DNA of 64,000 nucleotides from Alphaproteobacteria bacterium (GTDB lineage: Bacteria; Pseudomonadota; Alphaproteobacteria; Micavibrionales; Micavibrionaceae): contig JAUHWR010000001.1 of assembly GCA_030427385.1 (NCBI GenBank), forward strand, positions 1-64,000. The letters run 5' to 3'. Below are positions 36,207-45,800 of this stretch, in pieces. The notes under the pieces were generated by a model. The model worked only from the letters and a program-made list of their open reading frames with translations, was not told the origin of the DNA and ran no database searches. Both the position numbers and the translations under genes were made by a program. Every line of letters starts with the position of its first letter. Position 1 is the stretch's first letter.

Positions 36207-37007
36207 CTAGCTGCCTTCGTTTATATTGAATATTTTTTCATCACGTACATTCAACGCACGCGGTTCTTCGCCGTGGCTCCTTATGATGGTCACAACCTTT
36301 CTGGTGGCGCTGTTCAGGATATCTTCATTAGTGCCGCGTAGAACAATGCTTAGTCCCATAATGCCGCCGCGATAATGGGGATAGCTGCCGATTTCGATAG
36401 TGGTATATTCTGCCTGTAAAGCGGTTAAATCTGGCGCCACCACGCTTTCGGGTAGGCCGCATGACACAGTGTTAGACAAAACAGGCGCGCCGACCTCTAT
36501 CATTTCAATTACGTGATCATACATGGCCTGCATGATTTTGGGAACGCCCGCCATGACATACACATTTTCCAAATTAAATCCCGGCGCACCGGAGACAGGA
36601 TTGTTAATTAACGTTGCCCCTTCGGGGATCATCGCCATTTTGCGGCGTGCATCTGTAAAGTCTGACTCCCCGTAATGATTGAGCAAGATTTTGTAGGCGT
36701 CATCATTTTCTTTTAATTTCTTACCAAATGCCTTGGCGATGCAGGCGGCAGTAATATCATCGTGGGTTGGCCCGATTCCGCCGGTTGTCAAAACATAGTC
36801 AACTTCGCTACGTAATTCATTCACGGTTTTAATAATGGCATCTTCAATATCGGGAATAATGCGCACTTCCATAAGCCGAACGCCTTGTTCTAAAAGTTGT
36901 TGCCCCAGCCAATTGGTATTTGTATCCTGTGTGCGACCGGTCAGAATTTCATTCCCGATGATAATTAAGGCGGCGGTAAATGTTTTTTCGTTAATTTGCT
37001 GTGTCAT
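36207..37007 (-). CDS. CinA-like molybdopterin-binding domain protein
   Basis: The 266-residue protein consists of the MoCF_biosynth (MoaB/MogA-like) domain at the front, with IIGNEILTGRTQDTNTNWL, LTTGGIGPTHDDIT and NPVSGAPGF, plus a CinA-type middle region. The C-terminal nicotinamide-nucleotide amidase domain of full CinA is missing, as in many alphaproteobacterial members. Such proteins may clean up nucleotide or cofactor damage; the function is not established. It is divergent from map with 109 bp between the starts. Confidence 0.85.
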   Translation of the reverse strand: MTQQINEKTFTAALIIIGNEILTGRTQDTNTNWLGQQLLEQGVRLMEVRIIPDIEDAIIKTVNELRSEVDYVLTTGGIGPTHDDITAACIAKAFGKKLKENDDAYKILLNHYGESDFTDARRKMAMIPEGATLINNPVSGAPGFNLENVYVMAGVPKIMQAMYDHVIEMIEVGAPVLSNTVSCGLPESVVAPDLTALQAEYTTIEIGSYPHYRGGIMGLSIVLRGTNEDILNSATRKVVTIIRSHGEEPRALNVRDEKIFNINEGS

Positions 37008-37116
37008 AATACGTGGTTAGTAATTGTTTTTTGCTATCTTCTTTTATATAAAGAATGAAATATTATTCTTAGTGATGGAATATAATCTTGTTTAACTAAA
37101 AATTGAAAGCCTTTTC

Positions 37117-37956
37117 ATGTTTCAGACTACATGCCAAAAAAACGCAGCTGGTGTCGACCTACATCCTTTGGAAGATTTTGAGGGAATGCGTAAGGCCGGG
37201 AAATTAGCGGCTCAGACATTGGACATGATTACGCCGCACGTTGTGCCAGGGGTTACCACCGATGAGTTGGATAAGCTATGTTATGATTTTATTACTAAGA
37301 ATGGTGCGATTCCTGCGCCTCTGGGGTATAAGGGATATCCGAAATCAATCTGTACCTCGATTAATCATGTCATTTGCCATGGTATTCCCGGAGATAAAAA
37401 GCTTTTGGACGGGGATATTGTTAATATTGATGTGACGGTCATTCTGGATGGGTGGCACGGTGATACCAGTCGTATGTATGGCGTTGGCGATAAGCTCTCG
37501 GTTAAAGCCAAAAAATTGATGGAAGTAACCTATGATTGCCTGATGAAGGGGATTGATGTTGTCAGACCCGGCGCAACGCTGGGGGATATTGGTCATGCCA
37601 TTCAGGAATATGCAGAAAGCCAAAGATTTTCAGTGGTACGCGATTTTTGCGGACATGGTTTGGGCCGTGTATTTCATGCCCCGCCATCCGTTGTGCATTA
37701 CGGTCATCCGGGGGTCGGCATGAAGTTGGAGCCGGGGATGTTTTTCACCATTGAACCAATGATAAATACCGGAACCTACGCCACAAAAACGTTGGCGGAT
37801 GGTTGGACAGCGGTTACGCGCGATCGCGGTTTATCCGCGCAATATGAGCATTCATTGGCGGTAACTGAAGACGGGTTTGAAATTTTTACCAACTCGCCAG
37901 CGGGGTATAAGTGTTGGCCTTATGTTTTAGGGAGTGTTGAAGAAAAATCGCAATGA
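37117..37956 (+). CDS. map: Methionine aminopeptidase, type I
   Basis: Map removes the initiator methionine from nascent proteins at the ribosome. The 279 residues hold all metal ligands: D105 and D116 in NIDVTVILDGWHGDTS, H180 in CGHGLGRVFH, E213 in TIEPMI and E244 in YEHSLAV. A leader of about 20 residues (MFQTTCQKNAAGVDLHPLED) precedes the usual type I start. Its last 37 bases overlap the end of the convergent gene, an unusually long overlap. Confidence 0.95.
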   Translation: MFQTTCQKNAAGVDLHPLEDFEGMRKAGKLAAQTLDMITPHVVPGVTTDELDKLCYDFITKNGAIPAPLGYKGYPKSICTSINHVICHGIPGDKKLLDGDIVNIDVTVILDGWHGDTSRMYGVGDKLSVKAKKLMEVTYDCLMKGIDVVRPGATLGDIGHAIQEYAESQRFSVVRDFCGHGLGRVFHAPPSVVHYGHPGVGMKLEPGMFFTIEPMINTGTYATKTLADGWTAVTRDRGLSAQYEHSLAVTEDGFEIFTNSPAGYKCWPYVLGSVEEKSQ

Positions 37957-38711
37957 CCAATCGCCGCTTCAATTGATTGATTTGTATAGTCAGGATTTGG
38001 TATCTCGGGTAGTGCAATGGACGTTGCAAATTGCATAAGGAACTCCATTCCGTTCTCCCCTCTTTCTTTAATGATTGCCGCTCCTTCTACTGCAGAAAGT
38101 TCAGGATCTAGGCCGTGTGCTTCCATAACTTTTTTGTGGTTGTGATCCATAAAGTCATTATAACTGGTTAAGTCTTTAGCATATTGAGAGTTATTCATTA
38201 AGCTGGTATGCCCCGCCCAATCTATGAAATCAACTGATGCATAGCCAGGATGATTTTCCGGCGCTTCGTAGGCTAACATTCCGCTCATTGTTAACTGGCG
38301 TACCTCTGTTCTTACATTTAGCTCTTTACCTGTTTGAAGTTGTGTTGCTCCACGAACTGTTTCTGCCATGTCGAACAGAGCTTGCTCATGTTGTTTTATT
38401 ATTTGTACATCTTCAGAAGAAAAGGGTGTCTTCGTGTCTCCTAAATAATCCGCCGGATACATTAATGCCTCAAGCATAGGTTCCATGACAATTGTTAAGT
38501 CGGCGGCGCGGGTTGGACCGTAACCGTTACGTAAGAGATTTGCTTCAAACGAGGGAGCCCCTTCTGAGCGTTCTAGCTGGCATTCAATTGCCAGAAGCGC
38601 TGACTTTGCGCTGTCAAGCTCTTCTGCAACCGCTGGGCTTAACATGGTTGCAGCAGCAGCAAACGTGATGCTTGCAATTCCCGGGGCTTTGTTAAATATA
38701 GTATCTGTCAT
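37920..38711 (-). CDS. Secreted protein of unknown function between map and radC
   Basis: The 263-residue protein seems to have an N-terminal export signal (hydrophobic Ala-rich segment, possible cleavage after AVA at about residue 29), followed by a soluble acidic domain with two cysteines (C48, C255). I could not assign a family. It lies between map and radC, which are commonly close in alphaproteobacteria, and points the other way, so it looks inserted. The GAGG upstream of the ATG is closer than usual. Its 3' end overlaps map by 37 bases. Confidence 0.65.
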   Translation of the reverse strand: MTDTIFNKAPGIASITFAAAATMLSPAVAEELDSAKSALLAIECQLERSEGAPSFEANLLRNGYGPTRAADLTIVMEPMLEALMYPADYLGDTKTPFSSEDVQIIKQHEQALFDMAETVRGATQLQTGKELNVRTEVRQLTMSGMLAYEAPENHPGYASVDFIDWAGHTSLMNNSQYAKDLTSYNDFMDHNHKKVMEAHGLDPELSAVEGAAIIKERGENGMEFLMQFATSIALPEIPNPDYTNQSIEAAIGHCDFSSTLPKT

Positions 38712-38822
38712 AATCCTCTATGCCTTATATATATTTGCTATAATACAAAATACCATATGTCATGTAAAGTATAAGTTAAATTTTTGCTTCTTATTTTGTA
38801 TGCTTCACGCTAAAAGGTATAC

Positions 38823-39521
38823 ATGTCTGCGGAAAAGCTAAATCCATCATTGCCGCATTATAAAGGTCATAGAGACCGTTTGCGCCAGAGATTTATTCAG
38901 GGCGGCGCGGAGGCGCTGGCGGATTATGAATTGTTGGAACTTGTTTTATTCATGGCAATTCCGCGCAAAGACGTAAAGCCGCTTGCTAAAAACCTGATCA
39001 AGCATTTTGGCAGCTATAAAAATGTGTTAAATGCCGAGCATGATAAGTTGGCGGCGTTTGACGGATTGTCGGAAACATCTGCAATTACCTTAAAATCAGT
39101 GCAGGCGGCGGCGCATCGTTTAATGAAACATGAGGTTATGAATTTGCCTGTATTGAATTCATGGGCGCGGCTGATTGATTATTGTACGGCGACGATGGGA
39201 CATGAAAAGCGTGAGTTTTTCCGGATTTTATTTTTGAATAAAAAAAATGAATTAATCGCCGATGAAATTCAGGGGATTGGGACGATCGATCACACACCTG
39301 TTTATGTGCGGGAGGTTGCCAAGCGCTCTTTGGAGCTGGGGGCAACGGCGATTATATTGGTTCATAATCATCCAAGCGGTGATCCAAAGCCATCTGAAGA
39401 TGACATCGAAATGACCAAACAAATATGTCATGCGCTTGAGGCGCTTGCGATTGTCGTCCATGATCACTTGATTATTTCCAAAAATGGGCATACAAGTTTT
39501 CGGAGTGAGGGCATATTATAG
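38823..39521 (+). CDS. radC: RadC/MPN (JAMM) domain protein
   Basis: The 232-residue protein has an N-terminal UPF0758 helix-hairpin-helix part ([20 protein letters not shown]) and a C-terminal JAMM metalloprotease-like domain with the zinc signature H181-N-H183 and D194 in [14 protein letters not shown]. The family was named for DNA repair, but that role has not held up and its biochemical function is open. AAAGG lies six bases before the ATG. Confidence 0.93.
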   Translation: MSAEKLNPSLPHYKGHRDRLRQRFIQGGAEALADYELLELVLFMAIPRKDVKPLAKNLIKHFGSYKNVLNAEHDKLAAFDGLSETSAITLKSVQAAAHRLMKHEVMNLPVLNSWARLIDYCTATMGHEKREFFRILFLNKKNELIADEIQGIGTIDHTPVYVREVAKRSLELGATAIILVHNHPSGDPKPSEDDIEMTKQICHALEALAIVVHDHLIISKNGHTSFRSEGIL

Positions 39522-39533
39522 GAAATAGATTTT

Positions 39534-39962
39534 ATGTGGCAAAATCTGCGGGAGTTTGCATCCCATTACAAAACAACAATCATGAAATCGGCACTTGCTT
39601 TATTTTTGGTATTTATGGTTGTGCAATATAATACCTTCGGCAAAAGGTCCAGCGCACATTATTTACATCTTCAAATCAAAAACGGGTTTATTAGCAACTT
39701 ATGCGTGGCAGCAACCGAAAAAATTGCTAGTGATCGGAAAGGTGTCTTTGCGTATGTTGATGAAAGAAAGATATATATACCTCCAGAATGGGCGACTATT
39801 ACACGGCGCGAAAATCTTTATATTGCAATCGTTATGGATTCTGGCCGCTATCATAGACAAATCTATGAAATTGATGGTAGAAATGCCAGATTACTTCTTG
39901 AGAGCGATAAGCTGGAAGGCTGTCGTAGTTTTGTAAAAATAAATAGAAAGTTGGTTTCATAA
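39534..39962 (+). CDS. Small membrane-anchored protein of unknown function
   Basis: The 142-residue protein has one N-terminal membrane helix (about 17-35) and a basic, mainly beta, soluble domain with cysteines at C57 and C130. No family was recognised. AGGAAAT precedes the ATG, and it ends one base before purB, so it is probably cotranscribed with radC and purB. A shadow frame of 113 residues in the +1 register was ignored because it lacks a start signal and a sensible composition. Confidence 0.6.
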   Translation: MWQNLREFASHYKTTIMKSALALFLVFMVVQYNTFGKRSSAHYLHLQIKNGFISNLCVAATEKIASDRKGVFAYVDERKIYIPPEWATITRRENLYIAIVMDSGRYHRQIYEIDGRNARLLLESDKLEGCRSFVKINRKLVS

Positions 39963-39963
39963 A

Positions 39964-41262
39964 ATGATCCCCCGTTATACCCGAAAAGCAATGCTAGATA
40001 TCTGGGACGCAGATAATAAATTTCGCATTATGTTAGAAATTGAAACGTTGGCCGCGGAAAAGATGGAAAGCCTTGGCACAATCCCCAAAGGTGTTTCGCA
40101 GGCCATGCGCGCGCGCGGCGGGTATAATATTGAACGTATTGATGAGATTGAAAAAGAAGTAAAACATGATGTGATTGCGTTCTTAACATCAGTGGCGGAG
40201 CATGTCGGGGATGAGGCAAAATATATGCATCAGGGCATGACGTCTTCGGATGTGCTGGATACAACGTTTTCTGTGCAATTAAAAGAATCTGCGGATTTGT
40301 TAATGGGTGGGTTGGATCGTTTATGCGCCGCGCTTGAAAAACGGGCAAAGGAGCATCAGCATACGTTATGTATCGGTCGCTCCCATGGTATTCATGGTGA
40401 GCCGACGACATTTGGTTTGAAGTTAGCGGGGCATTATTCTGCGTTTAAACGCGCGAAAGAGAGACTGGAAGCTGCCAAAAAAGAAGTTGCGGTTTGTGCG
40501 ATTTCCGGGGCTGTGGGTACGTATGCAACCGTTGATCCGCAGGTTGAGGCATTCATCGCTTATAAGATGGGGCTTACGCAGGAAGCTGTATCGACACAAG
40601 TCATTCCCCGTGATCGTCATGCGATGTTCTTTTCCGTTTTGGGCGTGATTGCGAGTTCGATTGAAAATCTTGCCGTTGAAATTCGTCATTTACAAAGAAC
40701 TGAAGTAAGGGAAGCCGAAGAGTTTTTCTCCAAGGGGCAAAAAGGCTCCTCGGCGATGCCGCATAAACGTAATCCGATTTTAACTGAAAATTTAACAGGT
40801 TTGGCGCGGTTGGTGCGGGCAGCCGTTGTGCCGGCGATGGAGAATGTGGCCCTGTGGCATGAACGTGATATTTCTCATTCTTCCGTGGAGCGTAATATAG
40901 CGCCGGATGCAACTGTGACATTGGATTTTGCTTTGCACCGCATGGCGATGGTGATTGAAAATTTATTAGTGTATCCCAAGACAATGATGGCAAATATGGA
41001 ACGTACAGGTGGGCTGGTTTTCTCCCAAAGGACTATGCTTGCCTTGACGCAGGCAGGAATTGCCCGTGAAGATGCTTATCGAATTGTACAAAGATCGGCA
41101 ATGAATGTATGGGAAAATTTGGGGGAAACTACATTCCGCAAAGAAATAGAGGCCAATGAAGAGGTTACATCTAAATTATCCAAAGAGGATTTAGATAAGA
41201 TTTTTGATTATAATGCCTATGTTAAAAATATAGACACAATCTTTAATCGAGTTTTCGCATGA
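39964..41262 (+). CDS. purB: Adenylosuccinate lyase
   Basis: PurB splits SAICAR and adenylosuccinate with loss of fumarate, two steps of purine synthesis. The 432-residue protein begins MIPRYTRKAMLDIWDADNKF and has the superfamily signature SSAMPHKRNP. The HQGMTSSDVLDT region near residue 90 and HGIHGEPTTFG hold further active-site residues. Length is standard for the short bacterial type. The next gene overlaps its stop as ATGA. Confidence 0.95.
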   Translation: MIPRYTRKAMLDIWDADNKFRIMLEIETLAAEKMESLGTIPKGVSQAMRARGGYNIERIDEIEKEVKHDVIAFLTSVAEHVGDEAKYMHQGMTSSDVLDTTFSVQLKESADLLMGGLDRLCAALEKRAKEHQHTLCIGRSHGIHGEPTTFGLKLAGHYSAFKRAKERLEAAKKEVAVCAISGAVGTYATVDPQVEAFIAYKMGLTQEAVSTQVIPRDRHAMFFSVLGVIASSIENLAVEIRHLQRTEVREAEEFFSKGQKGSSAMPHKRNPILTENLTGLARLVRAAVVPAMENVALWHERDISHSSVERNIAPDATVTLDFALHRMAMVIENLLVYPKTMMANMERTGGLVFSQRTMLALTQAGIAREDAYRIVQRSAMNVWENLGETTFRKEIEANEEVTSKLSKEDLDKIFDYNAYVKNIDTIFNRVFA

Positions 41263-41705
41263 TTAAGTTGGTATATTCCATATGCATGGTGATGTTTATT
41301 GTGGGATGTACTGCCCAAAATGAAGAGCCGTCTCAAAGTGATCTGGAGCTTGCCGCCACGAAAACTTATATGAAGATCAATGATGACATTCGGGAGATTG
41401 CCGATGAATGTCGTGGTCAGGGAAGCGTGATTGTTAACCCGTTAAAAGCGTTAAAATGTACGTCTGTTTGTTCTTTTGATCCCAAAGAGTGCCGGATATT
41501 GCCAGAGATCACCATTAATGATTTTGAAAAACTTGCCTGCGTCGAGGCAGTTGGTCAGCCTGGCTGGGTATGTGACTATAAATATAGTGTATCTTCGCAA
41601 AGTGAGTTTTTATTGAAGATGTTTAAAAATCTATATGGAACAGAAAATCTTGTGCAAGGGCGTTTTTTTAAAGATGAGTCGGGCCAGTGGATTATGGCAC
41701 CTTAA
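41259..41705 (+). CDS. Cysteine-rich small lipoprotein
   Basis: The 148-residue protein starts with a lipoprotein signal, lipobox I15-V16... ending in F-I-V-G-C17, followed by an acidic domain with six further cysteines that could form three disulfides. I do not recognise the family. Its ATG overlaps the purB stop (ATGA), so expression is coupled to purB although no functional link is known. Confidence 0.65.
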   Translation: MIKLVYSICMVMFIVGCTAQNEEPSQSDLELAATKTYMKINDDIREIADECRGQGSVIVNPLKALKCTSVCSFDPKECRILPEITINDFEKLACVEAVGQPGWVCDYKYSVSSQSEFLLKMFKNLYGTENLVQGRFFKDESGQWIMAP

Positions 41706-41774
41706 TCTTGAAATTTAAGCTTGTTCTTTCGGGGCATGGTTGTATGTTGAGTATAATAAATAATGGAGATGAGC

Positions 41775-42263
41775 ATGAAGGGCGATAAAAAAGTTATCGA
41801 ATATTTAAATAAAGGATTGAAAGCGGAGCTGACTGCAGTCAATCAATATTTTTTGCACTCACGGATTATGGATGATTGGGGCGTCACAAAACTGGCGAAA
41901 CATGAGTATGATGAATCAATTGAAGAGATGCATCATGCAGATCGCTTTATTAAGCGCATTTTACTATTGGAAGGACTTCCTAATCTGCAACAGTTGGATA
42001 AGCTGATGATTGGTGAGACAGTTAAGGAAATTCTGGAATGTGATTTAAAGTTGGAACTTGGCGGCGCGGCTTTGTATCGGGAAGCGGCGGAATATTGCGC
42101 AAGCGTTAAGGATTATGTGTCACATGATATGTTCAAAAATATCCTTGCCGATGAAGAGGGGCATATTGATCATCTAGAGACGCAATTGGAGATGATTAAG
42201 CAAATGGGTATTGAGAAGTACGTCATGTTGCAATCCTCGCCGATTACCGAACAAGAAGGCTAA
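41775..42263 (+). CDS. bfr: Bacterioferritin
   Basis: Bacterioferritin stores iron in a 24-subunit shell with heme between subunit pairs. From the ATG at 41775 the protein has 162 residues and its conserved sites fall on E. coli numbering: E18 in [13 protein letters not shown]51, heme ligand M52 and H54 in EEMHHADRF, and E127 and H130 in DEEGHID. The earlier ATG at 41763 was rejected because GGAG at 41765-41768 is placed for the second start. A bacterioferritin-associated ferredoxin follows, separated by a terminator. Confidence 0.95.
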   Translation: MKGDKKVIEYLNKGLKAELTAVNQYFLHSRIMDDWGVTKLAKHEYDESIEEMHHADRFIKRILLLEGLPNLQQLDKLMIGETVKEILECDLKLELGGAALYREAAEYCASVKDYVSHDMFKNILADEEGHIDHLETQLEMIKQMGIEKYVMLQSSPITEQEG

Positions 42264-42285
42264 GTTTGCCACAATATGATCTTAT

Positions 42286-42318
42286 AAAGTCCTGTTTTTT
42301 CTAAACAGGACTTTTTTT
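42286..42318 (+). terminator. Terminator after bacterioferritin
   Basis: A perfect 12-bp stem with a five-base loop (42286-42297 with 42303-42314) and a T-run to 42318. Confidence 0.92.
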
Positions 42319-42329
42319 GTACTTTTTTA

Positions 42330-42358
42330 TTGTCAAAGCATGATTTATTTTCTAGTAT
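42330..42358 (+). promoter_or_regulatory. Promoter candidate for the Bfd-like gene
   Basis: TTGTCA (42330-42335) and TAGTAT (42353-42358) are spaced by 17 bases directly after the bfr terminator. The -10 is weak (four of six), so activation or iron control is possible. No clear Fur or Irr box was seen. Confidence 0.4.
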
Positions 42359-42393
42359 GTAATTGCGACTCAATCTTAATTGCAAGTACAATC

Positions 42394-42585
42394 ATGAAAA
42401 TATGTTTATGCCACCCTTTTTCCGATTCTGACGCGAAGGCTTATCTTTGTGATAAAGGGAGCGAGTGTTGCCGTGTTAGTGACGTATATAAAGCGTGCAG
42501 CGGCGGCCAGAATCCTGATTGTTGTTCATGCCTTCAGACATTAAAAGAGATCGTCGCGCTCCATAACCGCCAATCATTTACATAA
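42394..42585 (+). CDS. bfd: Bacterioferritin-associated ferredoxin-like [2Fe-2S] protein
   Basis: The 63-residue protein starts MKICLCHPFSDSD and has the C4-x-C6 pair and a later cysteine cluster (C43, C44, C46) expected for a Fer2_BFD cluster, plus extra cysteines at 19, 25, 26 and 35. Bfd passes electrons to bacterioferritin so that stored iron can be released. An upstream in-frame ATG at 42340 gives an unnatural hydrophobic extension lying over the promoter, so the start at 42394 is preferred even though its Shine-Dalgarno site is weak. Confidence 0.75.
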   Translation: MKICLCHPFSDSDAKAYLCDKGSECCRVSDVYKACSGGQNPDCCSCLQTLKEIVALHNRQSFT

Positions 42586-42809
42586 TAATATAGATTTTTC
42601 TGTGCTTATATGTTTAGGGAAGCCGAGAATCCTTGATTATCTCCCTTTAATAGTCTATGTAGGTATTTATTAATAATTTATAAATATTATCTTAAGGCTT
42701 TATTAACATAATCATTGACAAGTGACGTGATTATGTTATATATTTTTTTAACAATAAAGTTAACATAATATTAATAAAGTCTGTGTGAGGGACATTTACA
42801 GGAGCTGAT
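42586..42809 (+). promoter_or_regulatory. Promoter and operator region of the giant adhesin
   Basis: A perfect 11-bp inverted repeat, TAACATAATCA (42704-42714) and its complement (42728-42738), has a consensus -35 TTGACA (42715-42720) inside the loop. A -10 TATATT (42739-42744) lies 18 bases on. A third half-site, TAACATAAT, occurs at 42761-42769. This is a strong promoter covered by a probable regulator site. GGAG precedes the ATG at 42810. Confidence 0.65.
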
Positions 42810-45800
42810 ATGACACAAGAAAACCTAATCCAAAACAACGAAAATACCAATGATAATCAAGGTTTTATAGCCGCAGAGGACGGTGTGACTGTAGAAAACA
42901 CAGAGGCACCGGCTGATTTAACGAAGTGTTCTGTAAATGATCTGTCCTTTGAGGCAGGGGATGTTGCCGATATTGCTCTTGAAAATGATGTCCTGATTAT
43001 TTCGTTGAAAGACGGCTCAGAAGTTAAAATTGAAAACTTTACTACTATTATGGCCGCGACCGGCATGACAGAGTTAACTTTAGCAGATGGTACCACTATT
43101 GATCTGAAGTCATATAATCTTAAAACAGCTGAAACCGAAGAAGGTGACGCGGGCGATGAGGCTGTTCAAGTAGAAGCAGAACCGGAAGAGCAAATTGAGG
43201 CTGTGAATGCACCTGCTGAAGAAACGCTGGAAACTGTAATTGCAGAAGGCGTTCAGGATGAGCAAACTATTGCGGAAGAGGTTATTGAGAACCTTGAAAA
43301 TATAGAGCCTGCAGCGGGTGATGTAGATGAGGTTGTTCTGGCAGAGACTAATAAAGCAACTGGAGATGTTGAGATTATTAAAATCGAAACAGATGCGGGT
43401 GAGCAACAAAATCTAGCCGATTTGGCTAAACAGTTGGCTGAAGTAGAGCCTGCGGCTGGTGAAGCTGGCGGCGCAGCGACAAGAAGTGGCGGCTATGGAT
43501 TTAATAGCTCAAGCGATATGGTAACCAGTACACCATTAAATGCCATAGGCCCGATTGGTCCAACGCAATTGGCATATGGCATTACAAACCAAAATGATCA
43601 GACATTTTTTCTTGATCCGCTTGGCACGCCGACATTAAGTGTCAATAATGGTGTGAATGATGCAATTGTTAAAGAAGATGGCAGCATTTTTGTTCCCATT
43701 ACAGCCGCTTTACAAGGCGGCAATCTTAGTCAGCAAGTTTTAACAGTTACAATTTCTGGTGTTGATGCGGCAACCGCTTTAACGGGCGGATTTTTACCAA
43801 CATCGACGCCGGGCGTTTATACAATAACACTACCAGCCGGTACAAATTATGATGGAGGCGTAACATTTACGCCATCTGCACAGAGCGATTTGGATTTTGG
43901 TCAGTTTAGCGTGATTGCAACGGCTTCAAACCCGTCAACAGGCGAAGTTGAGAGCGTCTCTGATGATGCCAGTGTTATTACCGATGCGGTAGCGGATAAG
44001 CCTGATGTTGATGGCGATGATGCGAGCACATTTATAAATAAGGTGTTGGATGTTGATGTAACGGGCTCTTTGGGCGTTGATACAGATGGATCCGAGACGA
44101 TTACAGGTTATACAATTACGAGCGCGACGGACTTAAGCGGGTTTACGTTCAGTGCGGGTACATATGATGCGGTGTCTAATACGCTGACGTTATCTCCTGC
44201 TGATCTGGTTGGTTTACAGGTGACACCGCCGACTGATTTTGTTGGCTCGGTTGATCTTGATGTAACGATTTATAACGAAGAGACAAACCTGTCCGGCGTT
44301 GAAGTTGATCTTGGTGATAATACCAATAGCGCGAGCGATAGCTTTACCCTGAGCTGGGTAAAAGGTCCTGTGATTACCTATAACTTCAGCAATGAAGTTG
44401 ATGGTGATACCGGTCTTGTGAAAGAAGACAGCTCTGTGACGTTAAACCTTCAGGTTGATACAGTGAGTGATGTTGGTCCTGTTGATGGTGATGAAGTTCT
44501 AACGGTTACGATCAGTGATCTTGATCCAAGCTGGGCGATTAATCTTCCGGGTCAATCCGGGGCGGTTTGGACGGCAACGGGCACACCGAATGAATATAGC
44601 ATTACGCTTCCTGCGGGCGAGAGCTATAATGGCGCGATTACATTTACACCGCCTGCGGATAGTGATGTGGATCACCCGACCTTTAATATTACAGCGACCG
44701 TGACAGACCCTGTTCTTGGTGTTGATGCCAGCGACAGCGCCAGCGGCGATATCGTCACCGATGCGGTAGCGGATAAGCCTGACGTTGATGGCGATGATGC
44801 GAGCACATTTGTAAATAAGGTGTTGGATGTTGATGTAACGGGCTCTTTGGGCGTTGATACAGATGGATCCGAGACAATTACAGGTTATACAATTACGAGC
44901 GCGACGGACTTAAGCGGGTTTACGTTCAGTGCGGGTACATATGATGCGGTGTCTAATACGCTGACGTTATCTCCTGCTGATCTGGTTGGTTTACAGGTGA
45001 CACCGCCGACTGATTTTGTTGGCTCGGTTGATCTTGATGTAACGATTTATAACGAAGAGACAAACCTGTCCGGCGTTGAAGTTGATCTTGGTGATAATAC
45101 CAATAGCGCGAGCGATAGCTTTACCCTGAGCTGGGTAAAAGGTCCTGTGATTACCTATAACTTCAGCAATGAAGTTGATGGTGATACCGGTCTTGTGAAA
45201 GAAGACAGCTCTGTGACGTTAAACCTTCAGGTTGATACAGTGAGTGATGTTGGTCCTGTTGATGGTGATGAAGTTCTAACGGTTACGATCAGTGATCTTG
45301 ATCCAAGCTGGGCGATTAATCTTCCGGGTCAATCCGGGGCGGTTTGGACGGCAACGGGCACACCGAATGAATATAGCATTACGCTTCCTGCGGGCGAGAG
45401 CTATAATGGCGCGATTACATTTACACCGCCTGCGGATAGTGATGTGGATCACCCGACCTTTAATATTACAGCGACCGTGACAGACCCTGTTCTTGGTGTT
45501 GATGCCAGCGACAGCGCCAGCGGCGATATCGTCACCGATGCGGTAATCGATACACCGACCCTAACGGTTGTGAATGCTTCAGGAGAAGAAGGTACATCCA
45601 TTGCTCTTGATGTTTCAGCAGCGATTGGGGAGACAAGTTCTTATGTGTCTGAGAGCATTACGCAAATTACTCTTTCCGGACTTCCGGCCGGGGCTACTTT
45701 GAATAACGGAGCATATGATATCGGAACGGATACATGGACGTTGAGCCTCGCTGATTTGGCAGGTTTGGAAGTAAATGTTCCAAACGGCGTGAGCGGTGAC

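Noticed and set aside
42361-42392. Possible iron-regulator box upstream of the Bfd-like gene
   Set aside because: The TTGCGA and TTGCAA elements are not a proper inverted repeat and match no consensus I can defend.
44515-45480. Two identical 62-residue frames 777 bp apart within the adhesin
   Set aside because: These are out-of-frame shadows; their identity only reflects the tandem duplication of the real gene.
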